55,424 nt of DNA from contig JAMPAZ010000008.1 of NCBI GenBank assembly GCA_023666965.1, positions 1-55,424 of the forward strand, written 5' to 3'. This DNA is from Muribaculum sp. Its GTDB lineage: Bacteria > Bacteroidota > Bacteroidia > Bacteroidales > Muribaculaceae. The position numbers were made by a program, and so were the translations under genes. Positions 8,747 through 17,855 of this stretch are shown here, in pieces. The notes below the pieces were generated by a model. That model did no database searches, was not told the origin of the DNA, and saw only the letters and a program-made list of their open reading frames with translations. Each line of letters begins with the position of its first letter. The first letter of the stretch is position 1.

Positions 8747-9899
8747 CTTTGACGAGCTTACCGACCGACACAATTCAAATTCGGTAAAATGGGACAACGC
8801 AGATGAAGAAGTTCTTCCAATGTGGGTAGCAGACATGGATTTTCGAACCGCGCCCTGCATAATAGATGCACTTGAAAAAAGAGTGCGACATGGCATTTTC
8901 GGCTATTGTCATGTTCCGGACAAATATTATCGAGCCACAATAGAATGGATGTTCCACCGCCATAACGTATCCTTTGAGCGTGAATGGATTATATATACAT
9001 CCGGCGTGGTTCCGGCTATCTCTGCTGTTATAAAAGCTCTTACCAAGCCCGGCGATTCGGTTCTCGTTCAAACTCCCGTCTACAACTGCTTTTTCTCATC
9101 AATCAGAAATAACGATTGCAACATCGTTGAAAGTCCGCTTATATATGACAATCAGACCTATCGCATAGATTTCGAAGATTTGGAAGAAAAACTTTCTCTT
9201 CCGGAGGTGAAAATTATGCTTATATGCAACCCGCATAATCCTGCGGGACGCGTATGGACACGTGCTGAACTACAACGAATCGGAGAACTGTGTTTTCTGA
9301 ATGGTGTCATTCCCGTATCCGACGAGATACATTGTGAATTGACATTCAAAGGCCACGACTATACACCCTTTGCATCCGTTTCAAACGAATTTGTGTTAAA
9401 GTCGGTGACTTGCATGTCGCCAAGCAAAGCATTCAACATCGCCGGGCTACAAATTGCCAACATTATCTGCGCTGACAGTAAATGGAGAACGCTAATAGAC
9501 AAAGCCATAAATATCAACGAAGTATGTGACGTGAATCCATTCGGAGTTGATGCTCTCATCGCGGCATATTCCGATGGAGAAGAGTGGCTCGACAGTCTTA
9601 GAGAATATCTTTGGAGCAATTATCTTATAGTATGCGACTTTATGCATAGCGAACTGCCAAACATAGGAGTTACACGACTTGAAGGCACCTACTTAGTCTG
9701 GCTTGACTGCCGCAAACTCGGCATGACATCTGCCGAGATTAAAGACCTCCTATATAACAAGGCGAAGGTATGGCTCACGGAAGGAACCGTCTATGGTCAA
9801 TCAGGCGAGGGATTTATGCGACTGAACATAGCATGTCCAAAATCAAGACTAATCGACGGATTGAACCGAATCAAAGCTGCATTGTCAGGAAATGCTTAA
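8736..9899 (+). CDS. PatB/MalY-type PLP C-S lyase or aminotransferase
   Basis: A 387-residue fold-type I PLP enzyme of the MalY/PatB group (cystathionine beta-lyase-like). The opening FDELTDRHNSNSVKWD and LPMWVADMDF is diagnostic of this group. CNPHNPAGRVW (about residue 163) binds PLP, DEIHCEL holds the PLP-interacting Asp, and SPSKAFNIAGLQ contains the Schiff-base Lys. The MATE gene overlaps its start. It closes the operon that begins at 4268. Beta-lyase versus aminotransferase activity cannot be decided from sequence. Confidence 0.9.
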   Translation: MKYNFDELTDRHNSNSVKWDNADEEVLPMWVADMDFRTAPCIIDALEKRVRHGIFGYCHVPDKYYRATIEWMFHRHNVSFEREWIIYTSGVVPAISAVIKALTKPGDSVLVQTPVYNCFFSSIRNNDCNIVESPLIYDNQTYRIDFEDLEEKLSLPEVKIMLICNPHNPAGRVWTRAELQRIGELCFLNGVIPVSDEIHCELTFKGHDYTPFASVSNEFVLKSVTCMSPSKAFNIAGLQIANIICADSKWRTLIDKAININEVCDVNPFGVDALIAAYSDGEEWLDSLREYLWSNYLIVCDFMHSELPNIGVTRLEGTYLVWLDCRKLGMTSAEIKDLLYNKAKVWLTEGTVYGQSGEGFMRLNIACPKSRLIDGLNRIKAALSGNA

Positions 9900-9902
9900 T
9901 GC

Positions 9903-10016
9903 CTAATTATACAGACCTCCGTTAAAACTATCTCTGTATTGCTGGGGTGTCATTCCTACATGTTTCTTAAACAAGCGTATAAAATATGACACGTCGCCGT
10001 AACCCAGCATATAGGC
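9903..10016 (-). pseudogene. relic of an AraC-family regulator (C-terminal helix only)
   Basis: The minus strand encodes 37 residues, [20 protein letters not shown] then [17 protein letters not shown] and a stop. This is the second helix-turn-helix of an AraC/XylS-type DNA-binding domain with its GYxDxxYFxRxFKKxxGxTPxxYR signature. Directly upstream in frame is a TGA, and no more of the domain or the sensor part is present before the DUF3037 stop at 10042. It is therefore a degraded remnant, not a gene, and lies between two unrelated operons. Confidence 0.78.
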
Positions 10017-10041
10017 TCAATCTCTACCCCGCGGCTAACGT

Positions 10042-10422
10042 TTAGACTAATTCCGTAAAAAGTCTGTCAAAAGTTGCGTCAAGACTATCTGTCAGCCCGA
10101 TATGGGGGCGCGATGTCTGAACCATCGAACTTTTAATTGCCGTCAGCCATCGGAATCGCTCCTCTGCCTCAGCTCCTCCCATAGGTCCGCTCCCGGGAAG
10201 ACTCTCTCCTATCAGTTCAAACTCAGTCAATTGTCGGCGGAGTTCGTCCTCAGTTAATGGAGAATCATACACCTCAAGTTTACGGCTATCCACTTTTATT
10301 GCAACACGCACCCATCGCTGACGCTTGCACATCATTATTAATCCGACGTTGATAAACTCTTCACGTTCGACTCGCGGAACGTAGCGGATTACTGCATATT
10401 CATATAAGAGCTTGCCGTGCAT
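10042..10422 (-). CDS. DUF3037 family protein
   Basis: A 126-residue protein with the DUF3037 opening KLLYEYAVIRYVPRVEREEFINVGLIM, followed by a mixed alpha/beta region and the C-terminal SRPHIGLTDSLDATFDRLFTELV. Its start overlaps the 3' end of the HipA-like kinase by 23 bp, so the two are translationally linked. DUF3037 genes are known next to HipA-like kinases, but no biochemical role is known to me. It may be a partner or substrate of the kinase (inference). Confidence 0.85.
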   Translation of the reverse strand: MHGKLLYEYAVIRYVPRVEREEFINVGLIMMCKRQRWVRVAIKVDSRKLEVYDSPLTEDELRRQLTEFELIGESLPGSGPMGGAEAEERFRWLTAIKSSMVQTSRPHIGLTDSLDATFDRLFTELV

Positions 10423-11197
10423 CTAAAGCCTGTTTTACAAAAATATTACTGTTCTTCAATCGTTCGGTAAGAAAACGCTTGTACACATTACGGACTTCTT
10501 TCTCCGTAAGACTTAATCCGTCATACTTAAGCCATTCGTCAGGCACCATATCCACTATACGTTCGAGAGTGCGCGGAGTGATTCGCTGGCGCAACTCCTT
10601 GTCGGCCTCGGCAATGCGGGAAGCACGGGGCAATAAGGCATGATCCTTAATGTAAGGGAATGGAGATAACGCACTTTTATCCGGATCGGTCCACGAATGA
10701 TGAAAATAAAGCGACGCACCATGGTCAATCAACCATAGCTCCTTGTTCCACAGCAGCATATTCGTATTACGGAAGGTACGGTCCACATTTGTGAGAAACG
10801 CATCGAGCCAAACTATCTTTGAGGCCAGCATCTCATCTATACCGTTTACGTATGGGTTAATTGTCAACGAGCCTGAAAGATAATGCAATCCCAGATTTAA
10901 TCCTCGGCTGGCCTTTAGCAAATCTTGCACCTCTTCGTCGCCCTCAGAGCGGCCAAAATCCTCTCCCAATTCGGCAAATATCAGCTCAGGCACCTTAAAT
11001 CCGAGTGCTCTTGCGACTTCGCCGCCAATAAGTTCAGCTACGAGAGCTTTCGTTCCGTGTCCGGCACCGCGGAATTTAACCACATATTTAAATCCATCGT
11101 CGGCCTCAACCAATGCGGGCAACGACCCGCCTTCACGGAGAGGTGCGATATATCTTGTGATTGTCTGCTGTCTAATCTCTTTCATTTTAAGTTTCAC
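10400..11197 (-). CDS. HipA-like kinase domain protein
   Basis: A 265-residue stand-alone kinase-like protein of the HipA_2 type, shorter than classical HipA (about 440 residues). K41 in KYVVKF fits the ATP-binding Lys; VDRTFRNTN (D139, N144, N146) and LIDHG (D158) fit the catalytic loop and metal-binding Asp. There is no N-terminal HipA subdomain 1 and no HipB-like DNA-binding gene next to it, so a classical toxin-antitoxin reading is not supported. Two in-frame ATGs lie at 11197 and 11185; I keep the first. A TAATTTTG promoter element lies 40 bp upstream. Confidence 0.82.
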   Translation of the reverse strand: MKLKMKEIRQQTITRYIAPLREGGSLPALVEADDGFKYVVKFRGAGHGTKALVAELIGGEVARALGFKVPELIFAELGEDFGRSEGDEEVQDLLKASRGLNLGLHYLSGSLTINPYVNGIDEMLASKIVWLDAFLTNVDRTFRNTNMLLWNKELWLIDHGASLYFHHSWTDPDKSALSPFPYIKDHALLPRASRIAEADKELRQRITPRTLERIVDMVPDEWLKYDGLSLTEKEVRNVYKRFLTERLKNSNIFVKQALDARQALI

Positions 11198-11237
11198 TTA
11201 CGGGCGATGTGCCGCTTACTTCTGCCGCTACACATCG

Positions 11238-11245
11238 CAAAATTA
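11238..11245 (-). promoter_or_regulatory. -7 element (TAATTTTG) for HipA-like/DUF3037 operon
   Basis: Complement reads TAATTTTG, matching TAnnTTTG, about 40 bp before the HipA-like start. It is back-to-back with the plus-strand element at 11268-11275, so the 159-bp gap is a divergent promoter region. Confidence 0.5.
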
Positions 11246-11267
11246 CGAAAAATCCAATAATGTTTAC

Positions 11268-11275
11268 TATCTTTG
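11268..11275 (+). promoter_or_regulatory. -7 element (TATCTTTG) for the dxs-trkA-trkH operon
   Basis: Exact TAnnTTTG match, 81 bp before the small membrane-protein ATG at 11357. No TTTG box at the standard spacing. Confidence 0.6.
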
Positions 11276-11356
11276 TGGTGGAAAGGCCCATGTAGGCAGT
11301 GCAAATTATAAAACACTCATGGCATCGGCCTGTAGCATTATCTCATAGTGTTAAGT

Positions 11357-11539
11357 ATGAACGGGTACACCATTTTTCGACTATTTTGTTTGACCGCCCT
11401 TTGGGTGGCTCTATGCTATTTCCTTATCGTCGGGCGCGGATTGACGGGTTGGACGATATTGACTATAATAATTTCGGGTGGTGTTGTGTTCATTCCTCTG
11501 TATAAAAAATATTTTCGCAATGGAAATGGAAAAGTCTGA
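11357..11539 (+). CDS. small two-helix membrane protein upstream of dxs
   Basis: A 60-residue protein with two hydrophobic helices (about residues 4-22 and 27-45) and a basic C-terminus ([14 protein letters not shown]). The frame opens with a GTG at 11348, but the ATG at 11357 is the better start. It ends 20 bp inside dxs, in another frame, and lies after the only promoter-like element in the region, so it would be the first gene of the dxs operon. I do not recognise a family. That it is real is supported by hydrophobic pattern and arrangement only. Confidence 0.55.
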   Translation: MNGYTIFRLFCLTALWVALCYFLIVGRGLTGWTILTIIISGGVVFIPLYKKYFRNGNGKV

Positions 11540-13448
11540 CGACCGGAAATATCCTCTGCTTTCAAATATAAACTCCCCTGCTGACCTGCGCAAGCTCGGA
11601 GTAAGCCAATTGTCGGAAGTTTGCAGTGAGATACGAGATTTTTTAATCAACTCATTGTCATCTAATCCCGGGCATTTTGCATCAAGCATGGGTGCGGTAG
11701 AATTGACCGTGGCCCTGCACTATGTATTCAATACCCCATACGACCGTATTGTCTGGGATGTCGGTCATCAAGCATACGGACATAAGCTGCTTACGGGGCG
11801 ACGTGACTCATTCTGTACAAACCGAAAGAAGGGTGGCTTAAGCGGGTTCCCGAACCCGGCGGAAAGCGAATACGACACTTTCACTGCCGGTCATGCCTCT
11901 AACTCCATCTCTGCGGCGCTGGGCATGGCGGTGGCTTCTACGCTTAAGGGAGAATCGCCGAAACGTAATGTCGTGGCAGTAATAGGAGATGCCTCCATTA
12001 GCGGCGGTCTTGCTTTTGAAGGGCTCAACAACGCCACGAACACCCCGAATAACCTTCTCATCATACTCAACGACAACGATATGTCGATTGACCACAATGT
12101 CGGGGCACTCAACTCGTATCTGACTCACCTGAACACGACACGAGCCTACAATAATTTTCGGTTCAAGCTATATCAATTGCTAAAAAAAGCGCACCTCGTC
12201 ACTGACAAGCAAAAGAATTTCATCCTGAGGTTCAACAACAGCCTCAAATCCATTATAGGCCATCAACAGAACATATTTGAGGGGTTAAATTTAAGATACT
12301 TCGGACCATTCGACGGACATGACATCGACAAAGTGGTCAGAGTCCTGTCAGACATAAAAGACATCGAAGGGCCAAAATTGCTCCATCTAAAGACGATTAA
12401 GGGGAAGGGATATGAACCGGCCGAAACCGATCCTGCATCATGGCACGCTCCCGGTAAATTTAATCCGCTGACAGGCAAGAAGATTTCAGACTCTCAATCA
12501 AATTCTGCCGCTAAATATCAAGATGTGTTCGGACACACTCTTCTCGAACTCGCCGGACAAAACGACAAAATCATTGGCATTACGGCCGCCATGCCGTCAG
12601 GCACGTCTATGAGCATTCTCCAAGACGAAATGCCCGGAAGAGTTTTTGACGTGGGTATTTCCGAAGGTCACGCGGTTACTTTTGCCGGCGGTCTTGCCAA
12701 GGACGGGATGAAACCGTTTTGTGCAATATACTCATCTTTTTTACAACGTGCCTTTGACCATATCATACACGACGTTGCCATCCAGCACCTACCGGTGACG
12801 CTATGCATCGACCGCGCCGGAATTGTCGGAGAAGACGGCGTGACTCATCATGGAGTTTTCGACCTATGCTACCTGCGTTCAATACCGGGTATGACCATCG
12901 CGGCGCCTTCAGACGAAGAGACTTTGCGCAATCTTATGTTTACAGCACAAGCTTCCGACATAGGACCGTTCGCCATACGGTATCCGCGAGGCAAAGGAGC
13001 CAATCCGAATTGGCGGACTCCTATGAAAGCAATCGAAATCGGGAAAGGGCGCATGTTGAAAGAAGGTTCAGACATTGCAATCCTATCTTTGGGCACCATG
13101 GCAGGAATGGCTACAAAAGCAATCAAACGAATATGCGAAGAGAATCCGGGGCTGAGCATAGCCCATTACGACATGATCTTCCTCAAACCCCTCGACGAGT
13201 CCATTATGACTGCCGTCGGGGAAAAAGGATGTCCGGTGGTAACCGTGGAAGACGGTATGCGTGACGGAGGATTCGGCTCTGCCGTCCAAGAGTGGCTGAA
13301 CGATCATGGCTATCATCCGCAAATCTGTAGAATAGGCGTGCCCGACAAGTTTGTCGAGCATGGGAAAGTGCCCGAACTTATGGCCGAATGCAGGATGGAT
13401 GCCGACGCTATATATAATTGTATTCTAAAATTATCCACTCAGCCATGA
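11520..13448 (+). CDS. dxs: 1-deoxy-D-xylulose-5-phosphate synthase
   Basis: Condenses pyruvate and glyceraldehyde-3-phosphate with thiamine diphosphate, the first step of the MEP isoprenoid pathway. The 642-residue protein has [29 protein letters not shown], the ThDP motif GDASISGG through to NDNDMSI, the PFDGHD loop, and the transketolase-like [15 protein letters not shown]. The frame is open from 11478, but the ATG at 11520 gives the normal N-terminus. The stop overlaps the trkA start (ATGA). Confidence 0.97.
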   Translation: MEMEKSDDRKYPLLSNINSPADLRKLGVSQLSEVCSEIRDFLINSLSSNPGHFASSMGAVELTVALHYVFNTPYDRIVWDVGHQAYGHKLLTGRRDSFCTNRKKGGLSGFPNPAESEYDTFTAGHASNSISAALGMAVASTLKGESPKRNVVAVIGDASISGGLAFEGLNNATNTPNNLLIILNDNDMSIDHNVGALNSYLTHLNTTRAYNNFRFKLYQLLKKAHLVTDKQKNFILRFNNSLKSIIGHQQNIFEGLNLRYFGPFDGHDIDKVVRVLSDIKDIEGPKLLHLKTIKGKGYEPAETDPASWHAPGKFNPLTGKKISDSQSNSAAKYQDVFGHTLLELAGQNDKIIGITAAMPSGTSMSILQDEMPGRVFDVGISEGHAVTFAGGLAKDGMKPFCAIYSSFLQRAFDHIIHDVAIQHLPVTLCIDRAGIVGEDGVTHHGVFDLCYLRSIPGMTIAAPSDEETLRNLMFTAQASDIGPFAIRYPRGKGANPNWRTPMKAIEIGKGRMLKEGSDIAILSLGTMAGMATKAIKRICEENPGLSIAHYDMIFLKPLDESIMTAVGEKGCPVVTVEDGMRDGGFGSAVQEWLNDHGYHPQICRIGVPDKFVEHGKVPELMAECRMDADAIYNCILKLSTQP

Positions 13449-14779
13449 AAATAGTCATAGCCGGAGCCGGAGAAGTTGGCTCGCACCTTGCAAAACTTTT
13501 ATCCAGGGAAGAGCAGGACATAATGTTGCTCGACGACAACAGCGAACGTCTCGCAAACATTGATGCCAACTATAATCTTATGACTTGCCGCGGCAACCCC
13601 ATCTCATTCAATTCTCTAAGAGAGGCGGGAGTAGATCGATGCGACCTTTTTATAGCAGTCACCCCCGACGAGACGAGCAACGTATTGGCGTGCGCCATAG
13701 CTAAAAATTTAGGAGCAAAGAAGACAGTTGCCCGAATCGACAACTACGAGTTTCAGGATATAGCCAATCGCAGTTTCTTTACGAATCTTGGCGTTAATGC
13801 TGTGATCTACCCCGAATATCTGGCGGCGCAAGAGATTATTACGGCACTGCGACGTTCGTGGGTGCGACATTGGTTTGAACTGCACGACGGCCAACTCATA
13901 ATCGTCGGTGTGAAAATCCGCGATACAGCCAGAATAATCGGTATGCAGCTTAAAGAGTTCGCCATGACAGAACACAATTTCCACGTAGCTGCCATAAAGC
14001 GAAAGCATGAGACCATCATACCGCGAGGCGACGACAAAATCTTGCTAAACGACATACTTTATTTCGCCACCACTCGCGATCATGTCGATGATCTGCTCGA
14101 TATATGCGGAAAAATCCACCATCGGATTCGCAAAGTGATGATTATGGGCGGAAGTCGCATAGCCATACGCCTGGCAGCCCTTGCGGGGAATGAATTCAGG
14201 TTCAAAATCATAGAGACTGACAGGCGGAAATGCCGTATACTCCCCGAAAAATGTCCTAACTGCGACATCATTCAAGGTGACGCACGCGACATAGATGTGC
14301 TTAGAGATGAAAACATCACGGACTATGACGCATTCATAGCACTGACCGACAGCTCGGAGACAAACATTCTAACTTGCCTGACTGCAAAAGAACTCGGAAT
14401 TAAGAAGACAATTGCCGAAGTTGAAAATCTGCAGTTTATCTCCGAAGCCGAAGGACTAAACATCGGGACTATTATAAATAAAAAGTTGCTCGCATCGAGT
14501 AAGATATTCCAAATTTTGCTGGATTCAGATGTTACCACCTCCAAGTGCTTGGCAATGGCCGATGCTGAAGTGGCAGAAATTGAAGTCAAGCCTAAAAGCA
14601 AAATCACACGCGGCCCGGTAAAAAGCTTGTCGCTTCCCCATGGAATGACAATCGCCGGGTTGGTAAGAAACGGTAAAGGTATGCTCGTTTCAGGAAATAC
14701 CGTGATTGAGCCGGGCGATAATGTGGTGGTGTTCTGTCTGTCGGGTGCCCTCCACAAGATTGAACGCCTTTTCTACTGA
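13445..14779 (+). CDS. trkA: Trk system potassium uptake regulator TrkA
   Basis: A 444-residue cytoplasmic gating subunit for TrkH. It has two RCK units, each with a Rossmann NAD-binding half and a TrkA-C half. The first begins [19 protein letters not shown] with the acidic LLDDN after the second strand, and the second begins near residue 228 with a degenerate [11 protein letters not shown]. The open frame extends to 13418, but the ATG at 13445, which overlaps the dxs stop, gives the canonical start. trkH follows by 16 bp. Confidence 0.95.
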   Translation: MKIVIAGAGEVGSHLAKLLSREEQDIMLLDDNSERLANIDANYNLMTCRGNPISFNSLREAGVDRCDLFIAVTPDETSNVLACAIAKNLGAKKTVARIDNYEFQDIANRSFFTNLGVNAVIYPEYLAAQEIITALRRSWVRHWFELHDGQLIIVGVKIRDTARIIGMQLKEFAMTEHNFHVAAIKRKHETIIPRGDDKILLNDILYFATTRDHVDDLLDICGKIHHRIRKVMIMGGSRIAIRLAALAGNEFRFKIIETDRRKCRILPEKCPNCDIIQGDARDIDVLRDENITDYDAFIALTDSSETNILTCLTAKELGIKKTIAEVENLQFISEAEGLNIGTIINKKLLASSKIFQILLDSDVTTSKCLAMADAEVAEIEVKPKSKITRGPVKSLSLPHGMTIAGLVRNGKGMLVSGNTVIEPGDNVVVFCLSGALHKIERLFY

Positions 14780-14795
14780 TTAAAAAGGAGACAAG

Positions 14796-16277
14796 ATGCT
14801 TAATTTCAGAGACAAACGGCGAATCAACTATCCAATGCTGTTGCGGGTGCTTGGATGGCTTCTTATGATTGAAGCCATATTCATGCTCATCCCGTTGCTC
14901 ACCTGCATAATTTACAAAGAGTCGGATGCTTGGGCTTTCGTCACGGCAATTGCAATAACAATGATTTGCGGGGCAGTTATGACGTTCTGTATCCGCCCCG
15001 CCTCGTCAGCGATGGCCAAACGCGAAGGATTCCTGCTTACGGCATTGGTGTGGGTGGTATTCTCCTTTTTCGGAATGATTCCGTTCATTTTATGTTCTAC
15101 GCCCATCGGCATAACTGATGCATTTTATGAAACAATGTCCGGATTCACCACTACCGGATCCACTGTTTATCCGACAGTGGAAGTGTTGTCGCATGGCATT
15201 AATATGTGGCGCTGTCTGACTCAATGGCTCGGAGGAATGGGAATAATACTCTTCACTTTGGCCGTGTTGCCTATGCTCAATTACTCCGGGGGAATGCAGA
15301 TGTTCAATGCCGAAGTGACCGGAATCACCCACGAGAAGCTGAGACCCCGTATCAGCCAGACGGCCAAAGGACTGTGGGGCATCTACTTTGGGCTGACATT
15401 CATACTGTTCGGTCTGCTCTGCCTCGGACCGATGGACATATTCGACAGTATCTGCCATGCATTTTCGACAATGTCTACCGGTGGATTTTCGACCCACGAC
15501 AACAGTATAGGATTTTGGAACTCTAACTACATCAAAATCGTGGTTACGATATTCATGTTTCTCGGAGGAGTCAATTTCAGCTTGATTTACAAGAGCGCAT
15601 ACGGCAATTACCGCGCCCTTTGGCTCAATGACACTTTCAGGGCATACATTAAGATAATATGCATGGCTTTCGTGGCCTTCGTGGCCGCAATAATTTTAGG
15701 CGGCAAAGCCTACTGTTGGGAAGACGTGACTATAGATCCCCTGTTTCAAATCATAACCACCATGTCGTCTACCGGGCTTACAGCAAACAATTTTGAGAAC
15801 TGGGGGCCGTTTGTACTTGCATTGGTGTTTCTTCTCATGTTTTTTGGAGCGTGTGCGGGATCGACAAGCGGTGGAGCCAAAATCGACAGATTGCTATACT
15901 TATTGAAGAATACAAACAATGAGCTCTACCGCTCGGTTCATCCTAACGCCATTCGGTCGGTAAGGATAAACGGCACGATAATGTCGCCTGAGACAGTAGA
16001 TAAAGTCATCGCATTTCTATGCATATATGTTATGGTCATCGCTTTCGGCGGAATTGTCCTTACAGCAGTCGGGATTCCTATAGTCGATGCCTTTTTCAGC
16101 TCATTTTCATGTGTTTCCAACATCGGTTTAGGAGCCGGTGTGACAGGAGTTGGAGGTATCGGTTACGACATAATACCCAATTTCGGCAAGTGGGTACTAT
16201 CATTTTTGATGCTCATCGGACGTCTGGAATTGTTCACTATTCTGATACTTTTTACCCCCGCGTTTTGGTCAAAATAA
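14796..16277 (+). CDS. trkH: potassium uptake channel subunit TrkH
   Basis: A 493-residue membrane protein of the Trk/Ktr family, partnered with the adjacent TrkA. Four pore-loop selectivity regions are visible, including MSGFTTTGSTV, FSTMSTGGFSTHD, TMSSTGLTANN and SCVSNIGLGAG. LTQWLGGMGII and GGAKIDR lie between them as in TrkH. A ribosome-binding-like AAAAAGGAGA lies just upstream of its ATG, one of few strong ones in the window. It ends the operon that starts at 11357. Confidence 0.96.
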   Translation: MLNFRDKRRINYPMLLRVLGWLLMIEAIFMLIPLLTCIIYKESDAWAFVTAIAITMICGAVMTFCIRPASSAMAKREGFLLTALVWVVFSFFGMIPFILCSTPIGITDAFYETMSGFTTTGSTVYPTVEVLSHGINMWRCLTQWLGGMGIILFTLAVLPMLNYSGGMQMFNAEVTGITHEKLRPRISQTAKGLWGIYFGLTFILFGLLCLGPMDIFDSICHAFSTMSTGGFSTHDNSIGFWNSNYIKIVVTIFMFLGGVNFSLIYKSAYGNYRALWLNDTFRAYIKIICMAFVAFVAAIILGGKAYCWEDVTIDPLFQIITTMSSTGLTANNFENWGPFVLALVFLLMFFGACAGSTSGGAKIDRLLYLLKNTNNELYRSVHPNAIRSVRINGTIMSPETVDKVIAFLCIYVMVIAFGGIVLTAVGIPIVDAFFSSFSCVSNIGLGAGVTGVGGIGYDIIPNFGKWVLSFLMLIGRLELFTILILFTPAFWSK

Positions 16278-16288
16278 TTAACGACTTT

Positions 16289-16319
16289 TTTGAAATGTAG
16301 CATAAAGTCGCTATCTTTG
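16289..16319 (+). promoter_or_regulatory. Bacteroidota promoter TTTG-N19-TATCTTTG
   Basis: TTTG at 16289-16292, exactly 19 bp, then TATCTTTG at 16312-16319. This is a consensus promoter. It ends 4 bp before the GTG start at 16324, so the transcript would begin at or next to the start codon. Confidence 0.8.
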
Positions 16320-16323
16320 TAGT

Positions 16324-17304
16324 GTGATTAGCTTAACAGGACATATCGAATACCTGATTCTGCGCCACGACTGCGTTGTAATCCCCGGGATAGGTGCGTT
16401 GATCGCCCATCTCGCTCCGGCGTATATTGATTCGGAAGCGAAATGCATTTTCCCTCCGAAGCGCAGTCTGTCGTTTAATCCGGAAATCACCCATAACGAC
16501 GGTCTTTTAGCCACCTCCGTAGCCAGAAAAGAGAGTGTCACATACGAAAGAGCTTTGGAGATGGTCGAAGAAGATGTCAAAGAGATGCAAGCCATTATCC
16601 ACGCACAGGGAGAATTTGCCCTCGGACGAATCGGGACAATCCGGTTGAATGCCGACAATAATTCGACATACATCTTTGACTCATTCCCGTCAACCAACGT
16701 GGCACCGAGATTGACCGGATTAAATTCCTTAAGCATCAAGAAGCTGTCGGAAATGTCCGGTGCCGTGGATCATAAAGATAATTCCGGCAAAAGGGACTTC
16801 TACTACATCCCGAGAAGCATTGCCCGAATAGCGGCATCTATTGTGGTCTTTCTTATGCTTGGATTTGCGCTGTCCACCCCTATAATCGACCAAAATGCCG
16901 ACATGGCTTCGATGGGTATTGCCATATCCGAAGCACCGTCCGACGCTTATTCACCATCGTTTGAGCTGAATCCTCGTATCGACTTCAACATTGCCTTCCC
17001 GGACGCTGAAGAGGCAACAGCATTCTATAGCCGTAAAGAAAAGCCTTGTCAGGAAGTCACATCGCCGTCCAAGTCAACCAATCGGATGAATCAAGACGAT
17101 GAATATTTTCTGATAGTGGCCTCACTCCCTTCAAAAGATAAAGCAGAGGAATATATCCGCGAACACTCAGGCATAGACAGCCTGGGAGTGCTCGAAGCCG
17201 ATGGCCGATTCAGAGTCTATGCAGCATCAGGAGCCACATATTCCGAAGCAAATTCCTATAATAAATCCGGGCGTTATCCCGACGCTTGGGTCTGCAAACG
17301 ATAA
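16324..17304 (+). CDS. HU-CCDC81 and SPOR domain protein
   Basis: A 326-residue protein. Residues 1-130 carry the HU-like HU-CCDC81 region (GHIEYLILRHDCVVIPGIGALI and a second copy-like part). A membrane helix follows at about 163-183 (SIARIAASIVVFLMLGFALS). The C-terminal 70 residues (DEYFLIVASLPSKDKAEEYI onward) form a SPOR domain that binds denuded peptidoglycan, so the predicted layout is a cytoplasmic N-terminus and a periplasmic SPOR domain, suggesting a role at the division site (inference). The start is GTG: an in-frame TAA lies at 16303 and no other start codon lies between, and homologous proteins begin at this point. Confidence 0.88.
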   Translation: MISLTGHIEYLILRHDCVVIPGIGALIAHLAPAYIDSEAKCIFPPKRSLSFNPEITHNDGLLATSVARKESVTYERALEMVEEDVKEMQAIIHAQGEFALGRIGTIRLNADNNSTYIFDSFPSTNVAPRLTGLNSLSIKKLSEMSGAVDHKDNSGKRDFYYIPRSIARIAASIVVFLMLGFALSTPIIDQNADMASMGIAISEAPSDAYSPSFELNPRIDFNIAFPDAEEATAFYSRKEKPCQEVTSPSKSTNRMNQDDEYFLIVASLPSKDKAEEYIREHSGIDSLGVLEADGRFRVYAASGATYSEANSYNKSGRYPDAWVCKR

Positions 17305-17318
17305 AATAATCCCTGTCA

Positions 17319-17855
17319 ATGGAAAACTTTCACGACCTGATAGTCAACCGTCGCAGTATCCGGAAATATACAGACGAAGAGATTCCGGCAGACAAAGTCA
17401 AGACTATAATGGAGGCGGCCTTGATGGCTCCCACATCAAAAAGCTCACGCCCGTGGCAATTTGTGCTGGTAGAAGATGCCGCAAAACTCGAAGCCTTAAG
17501 CAAGTGCAAAGAAGCCGGAGCCGGTCCGGTGGCCCATTGCGCCTTAGCAATAGTCGTGGCCGTTGATGTCGAAGCAAGCGACCCATGGATAGAGGATGCC
17601 GCCATAGCGGCCACATATATCCAACTCCAAGCCCAGGACTTAGGCTTAAGTTCATGCTGGATACAGGTGCGTGGACGTTATACCGCCACCGACATTGAGT
17701 CGGAGACCTACGTTCAGAATGTGCTCGAAATGTCAGACACCATACTTCCCGTCTGCATTATCACTCTCGGCTATCCCGACGAGACCAAAAAGCCTCAGAA
17801 CACCGAGAAACTTCTTTGGGAAAAAGTTCATATCGGCAGCTGGCAGGAACGTTGA
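17319..17855 (+). CDS. nitroreductase family protein
   Basis: A 178-residue FMN-dependent nitroreductase-fold protein. NRRSIRKYTDEEIPADKV at the N-terminus and MAPTSKSSRPWQFVLVED bind FMN; GLSSCWIQVRGR and the C-terminal ITLGYPDETK are also typical. It follows the SPOR gene by 14 bp and ends in a TGATG overlap with the next gene. The natural substrate is unknown. Confidence 0.9.
   Translation: MENFHDLIVNRRSIRKYTDEEIPADKVKTIMEAALMAPTSKSSRPWQFVLVEDAAKLEALSKCKEAGAGPVAHCALAIVVAVDVEASDPWIEDAAIAATYIQLQAQDLGLSSCWIQVRGRYTATDIESETYVQNVLEMSDTILPVCIITLGYPDETKKPQNTEKLLWEKVHIGSWQER

Noticed and set aside
9960-10040. functional short AraC protein
   Set aside because: A TGA lies immediately upstream in the same frame and no more of the domain exists, so it is a relic.
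10400-11197. classical HipBA toxin-antitoxin
   Set aside because: No HipB-type DNA-binding protein adjoins the kinase and HipA subdomain 1 is missing; the neighbour is DUF3037.
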